Source: Pseudomonadota bacterium
Lineage (GTDB): Bacteria > Pseudomonadota > Gammaproteobacteria > Steroidobacterales > Steroidobacteraceae
NCBI GenBank assembly: GCA_025355105.1
Contig: JANYAE010000102.1
Location: 1 to 36,741, forward strand
DNA: 36,741 nt
Reading direction: 5' to 3'
The position numbers and the translations under genes are program-made. Numbering within the stretch: the first letter of the stretch is position 1; each line of letters starts with the position of its first letter. The notes below the pieces were generated by a model. It saw only the letters and a program-made list of their open reading frames with translations, was not told the DNA's origin and searched no databases. Below are positions 10,133 through 18,200 of the stretch, piece by piece.

Positions 10133-11158
10133 ATGCTGCTGCGACTGCTGCTCGCCCTCGCTGCCACGAGCCTGCTCGGTGGCTGCTACGTGCTCGAGGC
10201 GGCGCGCGGCCAGCTGGACCTGAACGCGCGGCGCGTGCCGATCGCGCGGCTGCTGGCGGCCGCCGACACGCCGCCGGCGCTGCGCGCCCAGCTCGCTCTC
10301 GCGACGCGGCTGCGCGACTACGCGAGCCGCGAACTCGCGCTCCCCGACAACGACAGCTATCGCGGCTACGCCGACCTGCAGCGGCCGTTCGTCGTCTGGA
10401 ACGTGTTCGCGGCGCCGGAGTTCGCGGTCGAGCCGCGCACCTGGTGCTTCCCGGTGGCCGGCTGCGTGGCCTATCGCGGCTACTTCAGTGAGCGTCGCGC
10501 GCGCGACTACGCGCTCGGCCTGGAGGCACGGGGCTACGACGTCGCGGTGACCGGCGTGCCGGCGTACTCGACGCTCGGCCACTTCTCCGACCCGCTCCTC
10601 AACACGATGCTGCGCTGGGACGAGGCCGCGCTCGCCGCGCTCCTGTTCCACGAGCTCGCGCACCAGGCGCTGTACGTCAAGGACGACACGCCGTTCAACG
10701 AGGCCTTCGCGACCGTCGTCGAGCGCGAGGGCGTGCGGCGCTGGCTGGACGCCGAGAACCGCCCCGAGGCACTCGCCGCGTACCGCGCGCGCGAGGCGCG
10801 CTATCGCGAGGTGGCGGCGCTGGTGGCCGCCGGCCGGGCGCGGCTGCAGGCGCTGTACCGCCGCGGCCTGCCGGTCGCGCAGCTGCGCGCCGCCAAGGCC
10901 GAGGAGTTCGCGCGGCTGCGCGCCGAGTACGCAGGCTTGGGAGGCGCCGAGCGGGACTACGAGTGGCTGTTCGAGGCGTGGCCGAACAACGCCCGCCTGC
11001 TGCCGGTGGCAACCTACGACGACTGCGTGCCGGGGCTCGAGCAAGCACTTGCCGCCGCCGGCGGCAACCTGATGCAGTTCTACGAGGCGGCGCGGGCCCT
11101 GGCGCGGCTCACGCCTGCCGCGCGACGCGCCGCCGCGTGCCGGGCCGACCGCGGCTAG
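10133..11158 (+). CDS. Lipoprotein zinc metallopeptidase, predicted aminopeptidase (COG4324 type)
   Basis: A 341-residue predicted lipoprotein. The signal peptide ends in the lipobox LLGGC, so it should be anchored in the envelope. The centre has the zinc motif HELAHQ and, about 16 residues later, NEAFATVVEREG, which supplies the third metal ligand. WCFPVAGCVAYRGYF is typical of this family of putative aminopeptidases, whose substrates are not known. A possible -10 (TAGACT) lies at 10089-10094, 38 nt before the ATG. It is divergent from cca and convergent with the next gene, sharing a CTAG at the two stops. Confidence 0.85.
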   Translation: MLLRLLLALAATSLLGGCYVLEAARGQLDLNARRVPIARLLAAADTPPALRAQLALATRLRDYASRELALPDNDSYRGYADLQRPFVVWNVFAAPEFAVEPRTWCFPVAGCVAYRGYFSERRARDYALGLEARGYDVAVTGVPAYSTLGHFSDPLLNTMLRWDEAALAALLFHELAHQALYVKDDTPFNEAFATVVEREGVRRWLDAENRPEALAAYRAREARYREVAALVAAGRARLQALYRRGLPVAQLRAAKAEEFARLRAEYAGLGGAERDYEWLFEAWPNNARLLPVATYDDCVPGLEQALAAAGGNLMQFYEAARALARLTPAARRAAACRADRG

Positions 11159-11640
11159 GGCGCGGTGGTCAGCGCCGAGACGGCGACCAGCTTAAGTCCA
11201 TCGGCACGGCGCTCGACGCGCGCGGTTTCCTCGCTGTGCGTGACCTGGCGCTGGCCGCCGAGCACGATCGTCTCGGTGACCTGGCTGACGACCGTCGCCG
11301 CGGGAGCGTCGTGCTCGATCGCGATCGTCTGTTCGCCGACCTCGTAGTCGTAGGCCTGCAGGTCTTTGAACGAGGCGAAGCCGCTGGTCAGCATCTCGAG
11401 GTACTCATCACGGGTCATCAGCGTGACGCGTTCCTGGCCGCCGATCCGCGTGCGCAGCTCGATGCGGCAGTCCGGCGACAGCGTGGCCGCCAGGCGGCCG
11501 ACGTCGCGCGCCCGCGAGGCGTGCTCGACCTGGCTCATGAAGGCGCGCACCTCGCCCTCGGCAAGCGGCGGCGCAGCCGGCGCCGGGGCGGCCGGGAGCA
11601 GGACGAGCGCGGCGAGCAGCAGGGCAGGGAGCAGGCGCAT
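11155..11640 (-). CDS. Secreted NTF2/SnoaL-like protein of unknown function
   Basis: A 161-residue protein with a clear Sec signal peptide (MRLLPALLLAALVLLP, then an Ala/Pro-rich cleavage region). The mature part resembles the NTF2-like/SnoaL cone fold: a helix AFMSQVEHASRARDVGRLAATL, then DCRIEL and long beta strands. No catalytic residues stand out. An upstream GTG at 11688, overlapping the previous stop as GTGA, would add 16 basic residues before the signal peptide. The ATG at 11640 is preferred because it puts the signal at the N terminus. Probably cotranscribed with the NDUFA9-like gene. Function unknown. Confidence 0.7.
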   Translation of the reverse strand: MRLLPALLLAALVLLPAAPAPAAPPLAEGEVRAFMSQVEHASRARDVGRLAATLSPDCRIELRTRIGGQERVTLMTRDEYLEMLTSGFASFKDLQAYDYEVGEQTIAIEHDAPAATVVSQVTETIVLGGQRQVTHSEETARVERRADGLKLVAVSALTTAP

Positions 11641-11684
11641 GCCGCCAGTCTCCGCCCGCCGGCGGCGCCGGACCGCGACGCCCG

Positions 11685-12647
11685 TCACGCCCCGGCGGCG
11701 CGGCCGGCGGTGGCTCGCCGGAAGGCGTCCAGTTGGGCCGCCCGGCCGGCGGCGCCGAGATAGGCCGGCACCACCGCGCGCAGCGAGGCCGCTTCGATGC
11801 CGAGCCGGGCGAGGCCGTTGTCGCGGCAGACGCTGTCGAGCTTGAGCGAGCGGAAGTTGTCGAGCGTGAGCGGCTTGCCGGGCACGAAGCCGAGCAGCAA
11901 GGCCTGCAGCCAGCCGGCAGGGCCCGGCAGGCTGACGACCAGGCGGCGCCGTTCGAGCACGCCGGCGACGTAGCGCACCAGTTCCTTGAGCGTCAGGACC
12001 TCGGCGCCGCAGAGTTCGTAGCTCGCGCCGTGCGCGGCGCGGTCAGGGATCGTCCGCACCATCGCCTCGACGACGTCGCCGACGTAGACCGGCGCGAAGC
12101 GCGTCTGCGCGCGCGCGATCGGCAGCACCGGGAACAGCCGCAGCAGGTCGGCGAACTTGTTGGTGAAGCCGTCGCCCGGGCCGAAGATCACCGACGGGCG
12201 GAAGATCGTCCAGGCCAGCGCGCCGGCCTCCTCGCGCAGCAGCCGCTCCGCGAGCCCCTTGCTCCGCAGGTACTCGCTCGGCGCGTCCTCCGCCGCCTGC
12301 AGCGCGCTCATCTGCAGCAGGCGCGGCACGCCGGCCGACTTGCAGGCGCCGACCACGGTGCGCGTGAGCTCGGCGTGCACGCGCCGAAAGCGTGCACTGC
12401 CGCCCTCGTTGAGGATGCCGACCAGGTTGATGACCACGTCGTGGCCGCGCAGCGCGTCCGGCAGCATCGCCGCGTCGTGCACGTCGGCATCGCGCAGCTC
12501 GAGCCCCGGCAGCACCAGCAGCGCGCGGTGGCGCGCGCGATGGCGGGTCAGGACCCGCACCCGGTGGCCGTCGCGGACCAGCCGGCTGACGACGTGCGAG
12601 CCGACGAAGCCCGTACCGCCGAGGACGCAGATCGAAAGTGGCCGCAT
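11685..12647 (-). CDS. NDUFA9-like NAD(P)-binding epimerase/dehydratase family protein
   Basis: A 320-residue atypical extended SDR. The N-terminal Rossmann loop is LGGTGFVGSHV (G10, G13, G16). Then come DVVINLVGILNE, RSKGLAERLL in place of the usual YxxxK, and IFRPSVIFGPGD. This pattern belongs to the subgroup related to complex I subunit NDUFA9 and bacterial quinone-linked homologues, which bind nucleotide but often lack catalysis. A TATAAT (12686-12681) precedes the ATG by 33 nt, and an inverted repeat covers the predicted transcription start. It follows the Deg protease gene in the same direction. Confidence 0.85.
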   Translation of the reverse strand: MRPLSICVLGGTGFVGSHVVSRLVRDGHRVRVLTRHRARHRALLVLPGLELRDADVHDAAMLPDALRGHDVVINLVGILNEGGSARFRRVHAELTRTVVGACKSAGVPRLLQMSALQAAEDAPSEYLRSKGLAERLLREEAGALAWTIFRPSVIFGPGDGFTNKFADLLRLFPVLPIARAQTRFAPVYVGDVVEAMVRTIPDRAAHGASYELCGAEVLTLKELVRYVAGVLERRRLVVSLPGPAGWLQALLLGFVPGKPLTLDNFRSLKLDSVCRDNGLARLGIEAASLRAVVPAYLGAAGRAAQLDAFRRATAGRAAGA

Positions 12648-12652
12648 GGAAT

Positions 12653-12686
12653 TTCCGGCTCGCGCCAGGCGAGAGCCGGAATTATA
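12653..12686 (-). promoter_or_regulatory. -10 element overlapped by a 29-bp inverted repeat upstream of the NDUFA9-like gene
   Basis: TATAAT lies at 12686-12681 on the minus strand. Immediately downstream a perfect 9-bp inverted repeat TTCCGGCTC / GAGCCGGAA (12653-12661 and 12673-12681) with an 11-nt centre spans the predicted start site and first base of the -10. It may be a repressor operator, or a hairpin in the leader. The -35 region is GC-rich and unconvincing. Confidence 0.45.
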
Positions 12687-12706
12687 CCGGTCCGGCCGGG
12701 CCGCGC

Positions 12707-14116
12707 TCAGCGCACCAGGATCTTGAGCGTGGTCGCGCCGCGCCGCACGGTCAGCAGCAGCGACGCCTGGTCCTTGGCCGCCGCCTTCAGCTCCTTGAGC
12801 GTCGCGACCGCGTGGCGGTCGACCGCCGTGATGACGTCGTTGGCCTTCAGCGGTTGCTGGCTCGCCGGGCTGCCGGGCTCGATCGAGCGCACCACCACGC
12901 CGCCACCCGGCGCATCGCCGAGTTCGGCGCCCTCAAGCGCGCGCGGCAGGTCCGCCGCGCCACCGTCGTCGCCGCCGGCGGCGCTGCCGGCGCCGCGCGA
13001 CTGCACGATCGCCGCGACGTGCTTGGGCTTGCCGTCGCGCACCAGGCCGAGGTCGACGCTTTCGCCGATGCGCATCAGCCCGATCCGGTTGCGAAGCTCG
13101 GCGGCCGAGCGCACCGGCTGGCCGTTGACGGTGGTGATCACGTCGCCGGCCTTGACCCCGGCCTTGTCGGCGGCCGAGCCCTCGACGACCTGCTGTACGA
13201 AGGCACCGGCGAGCTCGCTCGCGCCCAGCTTGTCGGCGAGGTCCGGCGTCACGGTCTGGATGTTGACGCCGAGGATGCCGCGCTTGACCTCGCCGTACTT
13301 GACGAGCTGCTCCATGACCGAGTGAACCATGTTCGACGGAATCGCGAAGCCGATGCCGATATTGCCGCCTGAGCGCGACAGGATCGCCGAGTTGATGCCG
13401 ATCAGCTCGCCGCGCAGGTTGACGAGCGCGCCGCCGGAGTTGCCGGGATTGATCGAGGCGTCGGTCTGGATGAAGTCCTCGTAGCCATCCGGGTTGATGC
13501 CGGAGCGGCCGAGTGCGCTGACGATGCCGTAGGTGACGGTGTGCTGCAGGCCGAATGGGTTGCCGATCGCCAGCACGAAGTCGCCGACCTCGGCCTTGCT
13601 CGAATCGCCGAGCGGGATCTCGCTAAGCTTGGCCTCCTTGACCTTGACGACCGCGACGTCCGAGGCGCTGTCGGCGCCGACCACGGTTGCCTTGTAGTCG
13701 CGCCCGTCGATCGTCGTCACGGTGATCTCGGTCGCGTTCTCGACGACGTGCGCGTTGGTGATGATCAGCCCCTGCTTGGCGTCGATGACGACGCCTGAGC
13801 CCGCGCTCTGGAACTGGTGCTGGCGCGGGCCCTGCTCCGGGACGTCGAAGAAGCGCCGGAAGAACGGGTCCTCGAGCAGCGGGTTGCGCTGGCCACGCTC
13901 GGTGACCGTGCCGCGGGTCGCGATGTTGACGACCGCCGGCGAGGCGCGCTTGACGATCGGCGCGAGCGACGGCAGCGGCGCGCCGTTGACGTCGGGGGGC
14001 AGGCGGCCGGCCTGGGCGAGCGCCGCCGGCGTGACCAGCGCGCCGGCCGCGAGGGCGAGCAGCGGGAGGAGGCGGGTGCGGTGGACCGGGCGGCGGGTGA
14101 AAGAGGCGATGTGCAT
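12707..14116 (-). CDS. Periplasmic serine protease, Deg/HtrA family (DegP/MucD-like)
   Basis: A 469-residue envelope protease-chaperone that degrades misfolded periplasmic proteins. The signal peptide is MHIASFTRRPVHRTRLLPLLA and cleavage is likely after ALAQA. The trypsin-like triad is H123 (TNAHVVEN), D153 (SASDVAVVK) and S227 (INPGNSGGAL). Two PDZ domains follow; the first binds with GILGVNIQ and the second spans about 375-469. Length and layout match MucD/DegP. A longer in-frame start at 14188 only adds an Arg/Pro-rich stretch. The ATG at 14116 has AAGGG upstream and starts the signal peptide, so it is chosen. The Hsp20 gene upstream suggests a stress-response block. Confidence 0.93.
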   Translation of the reverse strand: MHIASFTRRPVHRTRLLPLLALAAGALVTPAALAQAGRLPPDVNGAPLPSLAPIVKRASPAVVNIATRGTVTERGQRNPLLEDPFFRRFFDVPEQGPRQHQFQSAGSGVVIDAKQGLIITNAHVVENATEITVTTIDGRDYKATVVGADSASDVAVVKVKEAKLSEIPLGDSSKAEVGDFVLAIGNPFGLQHTVTYGIVSALGRSGINPDGYEDFIQTDASINPGNSGGALVNLRGELIGINSAILSRSGGNIGIGFAIPSNMVHSVMEQLVKYGEVKRGILGVNIQTVTPDLADKLGASELAGAFVQQVVEGSAADKAGVKAGDVITTVNGQPVRSAAELRNRIGLMRIGESVDLGLVRDGKPKHVAAIVQSRGAGSAAGGDDGGAADLPRALEGAELGDAPGGGVVVRSIEPGSPASQQPLKANDVITAVDRHAVATLKELKAAAKDQASLLLTVRRGATTLKILVR

Positions 14117-14293
14117 GGCAGGCCCTTGAGGTCTGGTGGTGCGAGGCATCCGGATGCGGCGCGGCCGCCCACGGGGGCGGCCGGCCATGCTAACCCGTCG
14201 AAATCGACGGCACGCTGCGGATGACCACGGCGCGACGGCAGAAGTTCCGCGCGGCGGCCGGCGCAGGCGCGCGCCGCCGCCGCGGGCCGCCGC

Positions 14294-14734
14294 TCAGGCG
14301 GCCTCGACGTTGATCCGGCGCGGCAGCACCTGCGCCTGCTTCGGGATCGCGACCTCGAGCACGCCGTTGGTGAAGCGCGCCTTGACCGCCTGCGAGTCGG
14401 CGGTGTCCGGCAGGCTGAAGCGGCGATAGAACTGGCCGCTCGTGCGCTCGACGCGGCGAAAGCCCTGCTGCTCGTCGCGGCTCGCGAGGTCGCGCCGGCC
14501 GCGGATCGTCAGCACGCCTTTCTCGAGGCTCACGTCGATGTGCTTCGGCTCGACGCCCGGCAGGTCGGTCTGGATCACGAACTGCTGTTCCTCCTCGCGG
14601 ATGTCGACCGGCGGCACCCAGTCGGCGACCGACGGCTGCGGCTCCTCGCCGAGCGTCGGGCTGGCGACCAGGCGGTTCAGGTCACGCTGCAGGCGGTTGA
14701 TGAGGTACCAGGGTTCGTAGCGGTTGAGGCTCAT
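14294..14734 (-). CDS. Small heat-shock protein, Hsp20/alpha-crystallin family
   Basis: A 146-residue ATP-independent holdase. The N-terminal region starts MSLNRYEPWYLINRLQRD. The alpha-crystallin domain runs from about residue 40 (WVPPVDIREEEQQFVIQTDLPG) to the conserved strand KARFTNGVLEVAIPK. The C-terminal tail PRRINVEAA replaces a clear I-x-I motif. A sigma32-like promoter is visible 38-65 nt upstream of the ATG. The gene precedes the Deg protease in the same direction, with a 177-bp gap. Confidence 0.93.
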   Translation of the reverse strand: MSLNRYEPWYLINRLQRDLNRLVASPTLGEEPQPSVADWVPPVDIREEEQQFVIQTDLPGVEPKHIDVSLEKGVLTIRGRRDLASRDEQQGFRRVERTSGQFYRRFSLPDTADSQAVKARFTNGVLEVAIPKQAQVLPRRINVEAA

Positions 14735-14771
14735 GGCGAAACTCCGTCAGGGTGGAAAGCTGATGGACCTT

Positions 14772-14799
14772 GAGTCGGGTTGCGCGCCGGCATTTCAAG
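14772..14799 (-). promoter_or_regulatory. Sigma32-like heat-shock promoter of hsp20
   Basis: CTTGAAA (14799-14793), a 13-nt spacer and CCCGACTC (14779-14772) on the minus strand. The -35 matches the RpoH consensus and the -10 approximates CCCCATNT. The htpG promoter in this window has the same spacing. Confidence 0.6.
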
Positions 14800-14875
14800 C
14801 GCCGTGCACCGCTTGCCGCGCAGTGCGGTGGACAAGGTGTGGACGACCGGTGGATGGAATGTGCGTGGCCGGTGT

Positions 14876-14891
14876 ACACAAGATCTTGTGT
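14876..14891. promoter_or_regulatory. NrdR-like box 1
   Basis: ACACAAGATCTTGTGT, a perfect 16-bp palindrome close to the NrdR box consensus (ACWCWATATATWGWGT type) and in front of ribonucleotide reductase genes, where the ATP/dATP-sensing repressor NrdR acts. Confidence 0.7.
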
Positions 14892-15015
14892 TTGGGGGGG
14901 GAATTACCCTTGACAGCCAATAGGCGCTGAGCCACCCGAAACTGGCTTAAGTGATTTTCCTAAGTTTCTGTATAAACAGGGTAAAAATCCGACCCTCGGA
15001 ACCAGAAAGAAAGTC

Positions 15016-15044
15016 TTGACTCAGGGGCAGGCTGAAAATAAGTT
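15016..15044 (+). promoter_or_regulatory. Candidate nrdJab promoter
   Basis: TTGACT (15016-15021), a 17-nt spacer and TAAGTT (15039-15044). The NrdR-like box 2 begins 10 nt after the -10, so bound repressor would cover the start site. The -10 is weak (3/6); TATAAA at 14971 is the alternative. Confidence 0.4.
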
Positions 15045-15054
15045 AGCTACCCCG

Positions 15055-15070
15055 ACACAAGATCTTGTGT
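15055..15070. promoter_or_regulatory. NrdR-like box 2
   Basis: A second exact copy of ACACAAGATCTTGTGT, extended by one pair to an 18-bp palindrome (G...C). It lies 179 bp from box 1, close to 17 helical turns, which would place both sites on the same DNA face. Confidence 0.7.
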
Positions 15071-15201
15071 CAGGTCGGGGACCCGGAAAGACACGTTTCG
15101 GAGGGAGGGCGACGGAACGCTGTCAACAGCCGCCGGGGCCTTCGCTTCCATTGAATAACGATGAAAACAACCAATCAGGCTCAACGGAGCACCACGTCAA
15201 G

Positions 15202-18200
15202 ATGAGCACGGCCTACAAGATCGAGCCCCTCGAAGGGGCGGTCCCGTTCCAGGAAGCGTCAGTCGACATCTGGAGCACGAAGTACCGGCTGACCGCCAAG
15301 GACGGCACGCCGATCGACCAGTCGATGGACGACACCTACCGGCGGGTCGCCATCGCGCTCGCCGACGTCGAGGCCCCGGCGCTGCGCGTCGAGTGGCACG
15401 AGCGCTTCCTGTGGGCGCTGCGCAAGGGCGCGATCCCGGCCGGCCGCATCACCTCGAACGCCGGTGCGCTCGACCACAAGCCCGCGACCTCGACGATCAA
15501 TTGCACCGTGTCAGGCACGATCACCGACTCGATGGACGACATCCTGAACAAGGTCCACGAGGCCGGCCTGACGCTGAAGGCCGGCTGCGGCATCGGCTAC
15601 GAATTCTCGACGCTGAGGCCGCGCGGTGCGTACGTCTCCGGCGCCGGCGCCTACACCTCCGGGCCACTGTCGTTCATGGATATCTACGACAAGATGTGCT
15701 TCACCGTCTCGTCCGCCGGCGGCCGGCGCGGCGCGCAGATGGGCACCTTCGACATCGGCCACCCGGACGCGATGGAGTTCATCCGCGCCAAGCGCGAGGC
15801 CGGACGGCTGCGGCAGTTCAACCTGTCGCTGCTGGTCACCGACGAGTTCATCGAGGCCGTCAAGGCCGACGCGCCGTGGCGGCTCGCCTTCCCGCTGTCG
15901 ATCCGCGAGTACGAGGCCGAGCAGCCGGATGTGGCGGACGCGAGCAAGTTCCTGTGGCGCGAGTGGCCGGTCGCCGACCGCTACGTGACGCGCGACGACG
16001 GCCTCGTCTGCTGCAAGATCTACAAGACCGTGCCGGCGCGCCGCATGTGGGACGTCATCATGACGTCGACCTACGACTTCGCGGAGCCCGGCTTCGTGCT
16101 GATCGACCGCGTCAACGAGATGAATAACAACTGGTGGTGCGAGAACATTCGCGCGACCAACCCCTGCGTTACGGCAGATACGTGGGTCCAGACCGCGAGC
16201 GGCCCGCGACAGGTAGCCGATCTCGTCGGTACACCCTTCGTCGCGCGCGTCGACGGCAAGGATTTTGCGACCGGGCCGGCGGGATTCTTCAAGACGGCGG
16301 ACAAAGCCGTTGTAAGGATCTCGACGGCCGAGGGGCATTCGCTGCGCCTCACCGCCGACCACCGCGTCCGTCGGGTGTCGAACCTGACGCGTTGGTCACT
16401 GGACAGCGAGTGGTGCGCGGCAGGTGATTTGGTGCCGGGCGATCACGTGGTGTTGAACAATCATCGCGACAACGCCGAGTGGCAGGGCGCCCACAGCCGT
16501 GACGAGGGATACCTGATGGGCCTGCTGGTGGGCGACGGCACATTCGCGGGCAATCGCGCGGTGCTGTCGGCCTGGCCAGTCGCAGTCGCGGCGAACGCGG
16601 GCGTTGCCGCTGGCGATGGGGTTGCCGCGGTCATGGCGGCGGCGCGCGAGGCGGCGCAGGGGCTGGCGGTGCGCAGCGACTTTGCCGGGTGGCACGCGAT
16701 CGCGGGTCGCGGGGAATCGCGGCTGCGCGTAGCCGGCCTTACTCGCCTCGCGGCGGCGCTCGGCGTTGCGCCGGGCTCGAAGTCGATCACTCCGCAGATC
16801 GAGCGGACCTCGAGCGAATTTCACTGCGGTTTCCTGCGTGGACTATTCGATGCCGACGGCTCGGTGCAGGGCAGTCAGGCCAAGGGCGTCTCGGTGCGCC
16901 TTGCGCAATCCGACGCCGCGTTGCTGGCCGGCGCGCAGCGGATGCTGCTGCGACTGGGTATCGGGTCGCAGATCTATCAGAATCGGCGCGCGGCGGGCAT
17001 CGCGCGGCTTCCAGACGGTTGCGGCGGAGGCCGTGATTACGTAGTTCGTGCGCAGCACGAGCTGGTGATTTCGGGCGACAACCTTCGCCGCTTTCAAGAA
17101 TTCGTGAGCTTCTCCGATACCGCGAAGGCGCGGCGTCTCGATCAGGCGCTCGGCGCCTATGGGCGCCGGCTCAACCGCGAGCGCTTTGCGGCGACCGTCG
17201 CGAAGGTGTCGGTGGACGGCTTCGAGGCCGTGTACGACGTGCAGGTCCCGGGCATCAATACCTTCGATGCCAACGGGCTCCACGCACACAACTGTGGCGA
17301 ACAGCCGCTTCCGCCGTACGGCTCGTGCCTGCTCGGCTCGGTCAACCTGACGCGTTTCGTTGTGCACCCGTTCACGGCCGAGGCGGCGTTCGACTGGGAT
17401 GAGTACCGTGAGGTCGTCAAGGTCTTTACGCGCATGCTCGACAACGTCGTCGAGGTCAACGGCCTGCCGCTCGCGGGCCAGCGCGAGGAGATCGTGCGCA
17501 AGCGCCGCCACGGCATGGGTTTCCTCGGCCTCGGCTCGACGATCACGATGCTCGGCATGAAGTACGGCTCGACGGAGTCGGTGCAGTTCACCGAGGCCGT
17601 GTCGCGCGAGATGGCAGTCGCCGGTTGGGAAGCGGGCCTCGACCTCGCGCGCGAGAAGGGCCCGGCGCCGATCATGAACGAGGAGTTCATGGTCACGGCG
17701 AAGATGTTGCGGCTGCGACCCGAGATGGTGCGCGACGGCTGGAAGCTCGGCCAGAAGGTGCCGGGCCGGATCCTGCACGCGCGCTACAGCCGCTACATGC
17801 AGCGCGTCGCGGCGGTCGCGCCGCAGCTCGTCGAGCAGCTGGCGACCAGTGGCGCGCGCTTCACGCACCACAGCTCGATCGCACCGACCGGCACGATCTC
17901 GCTGTCGCTTGCCAACAACGCCTCCAACGGCATCGAGCCGTCGTTCGCGCACCACTACTTCCGCAACGTGATCCGCTCGGGCCGCAAGACCAAGGAGCGC
18001 GTCGACGTCTACTCCTACGAGCTGCTCGCCTACCGCCACTTCGTGAACGCGCGCGCGATGCCGGGCGGAACCAAGCCGGAGGATCAGCTGCCGGACTACT
18101 TCATCACCTCCGACAGCGTGACGCCGACCCAGCACGTCGACATCCAGGCCGCGGCACAGCGGTGGGTCGACTCCAGCATCTCCAAGACCGCGAACGTGCC

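Larger units (their letters stand above)
14800..15201 (+). promoter_or_regulatory. Regulatory region upstream of nrdJa (no gene)
   Basis: This gap is much more AT-rich than the rest of the window. It holds two identical NrdR-like palindromes, a TTGACA at 14910 without a good -10, a TATAAA at 14971-14976 with a weak -35, and a better promoter at 15016-15044. The frame upstream of the nrdJa ATG is open back to 15016 but has no plausible start. I looked for a cobalamin riboswitch, which often controls class II reductases, and found no B12 box. Confidence 0.6.

Noticed and set aside
15016..15201. N-terminal extension of NrdJa
   Set aside because: The frame is open, but the sequence is low in GC, contains an NrdR-like box and a promoter candidate, and lacks similarity to NrdJ N termini.
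14800..15201. Cobalamin riboswitch in front of the B12-dependent reductase
   Set aside because: No B12 box or matching stem pattern seen; NrdR-like sites explain regulation better.
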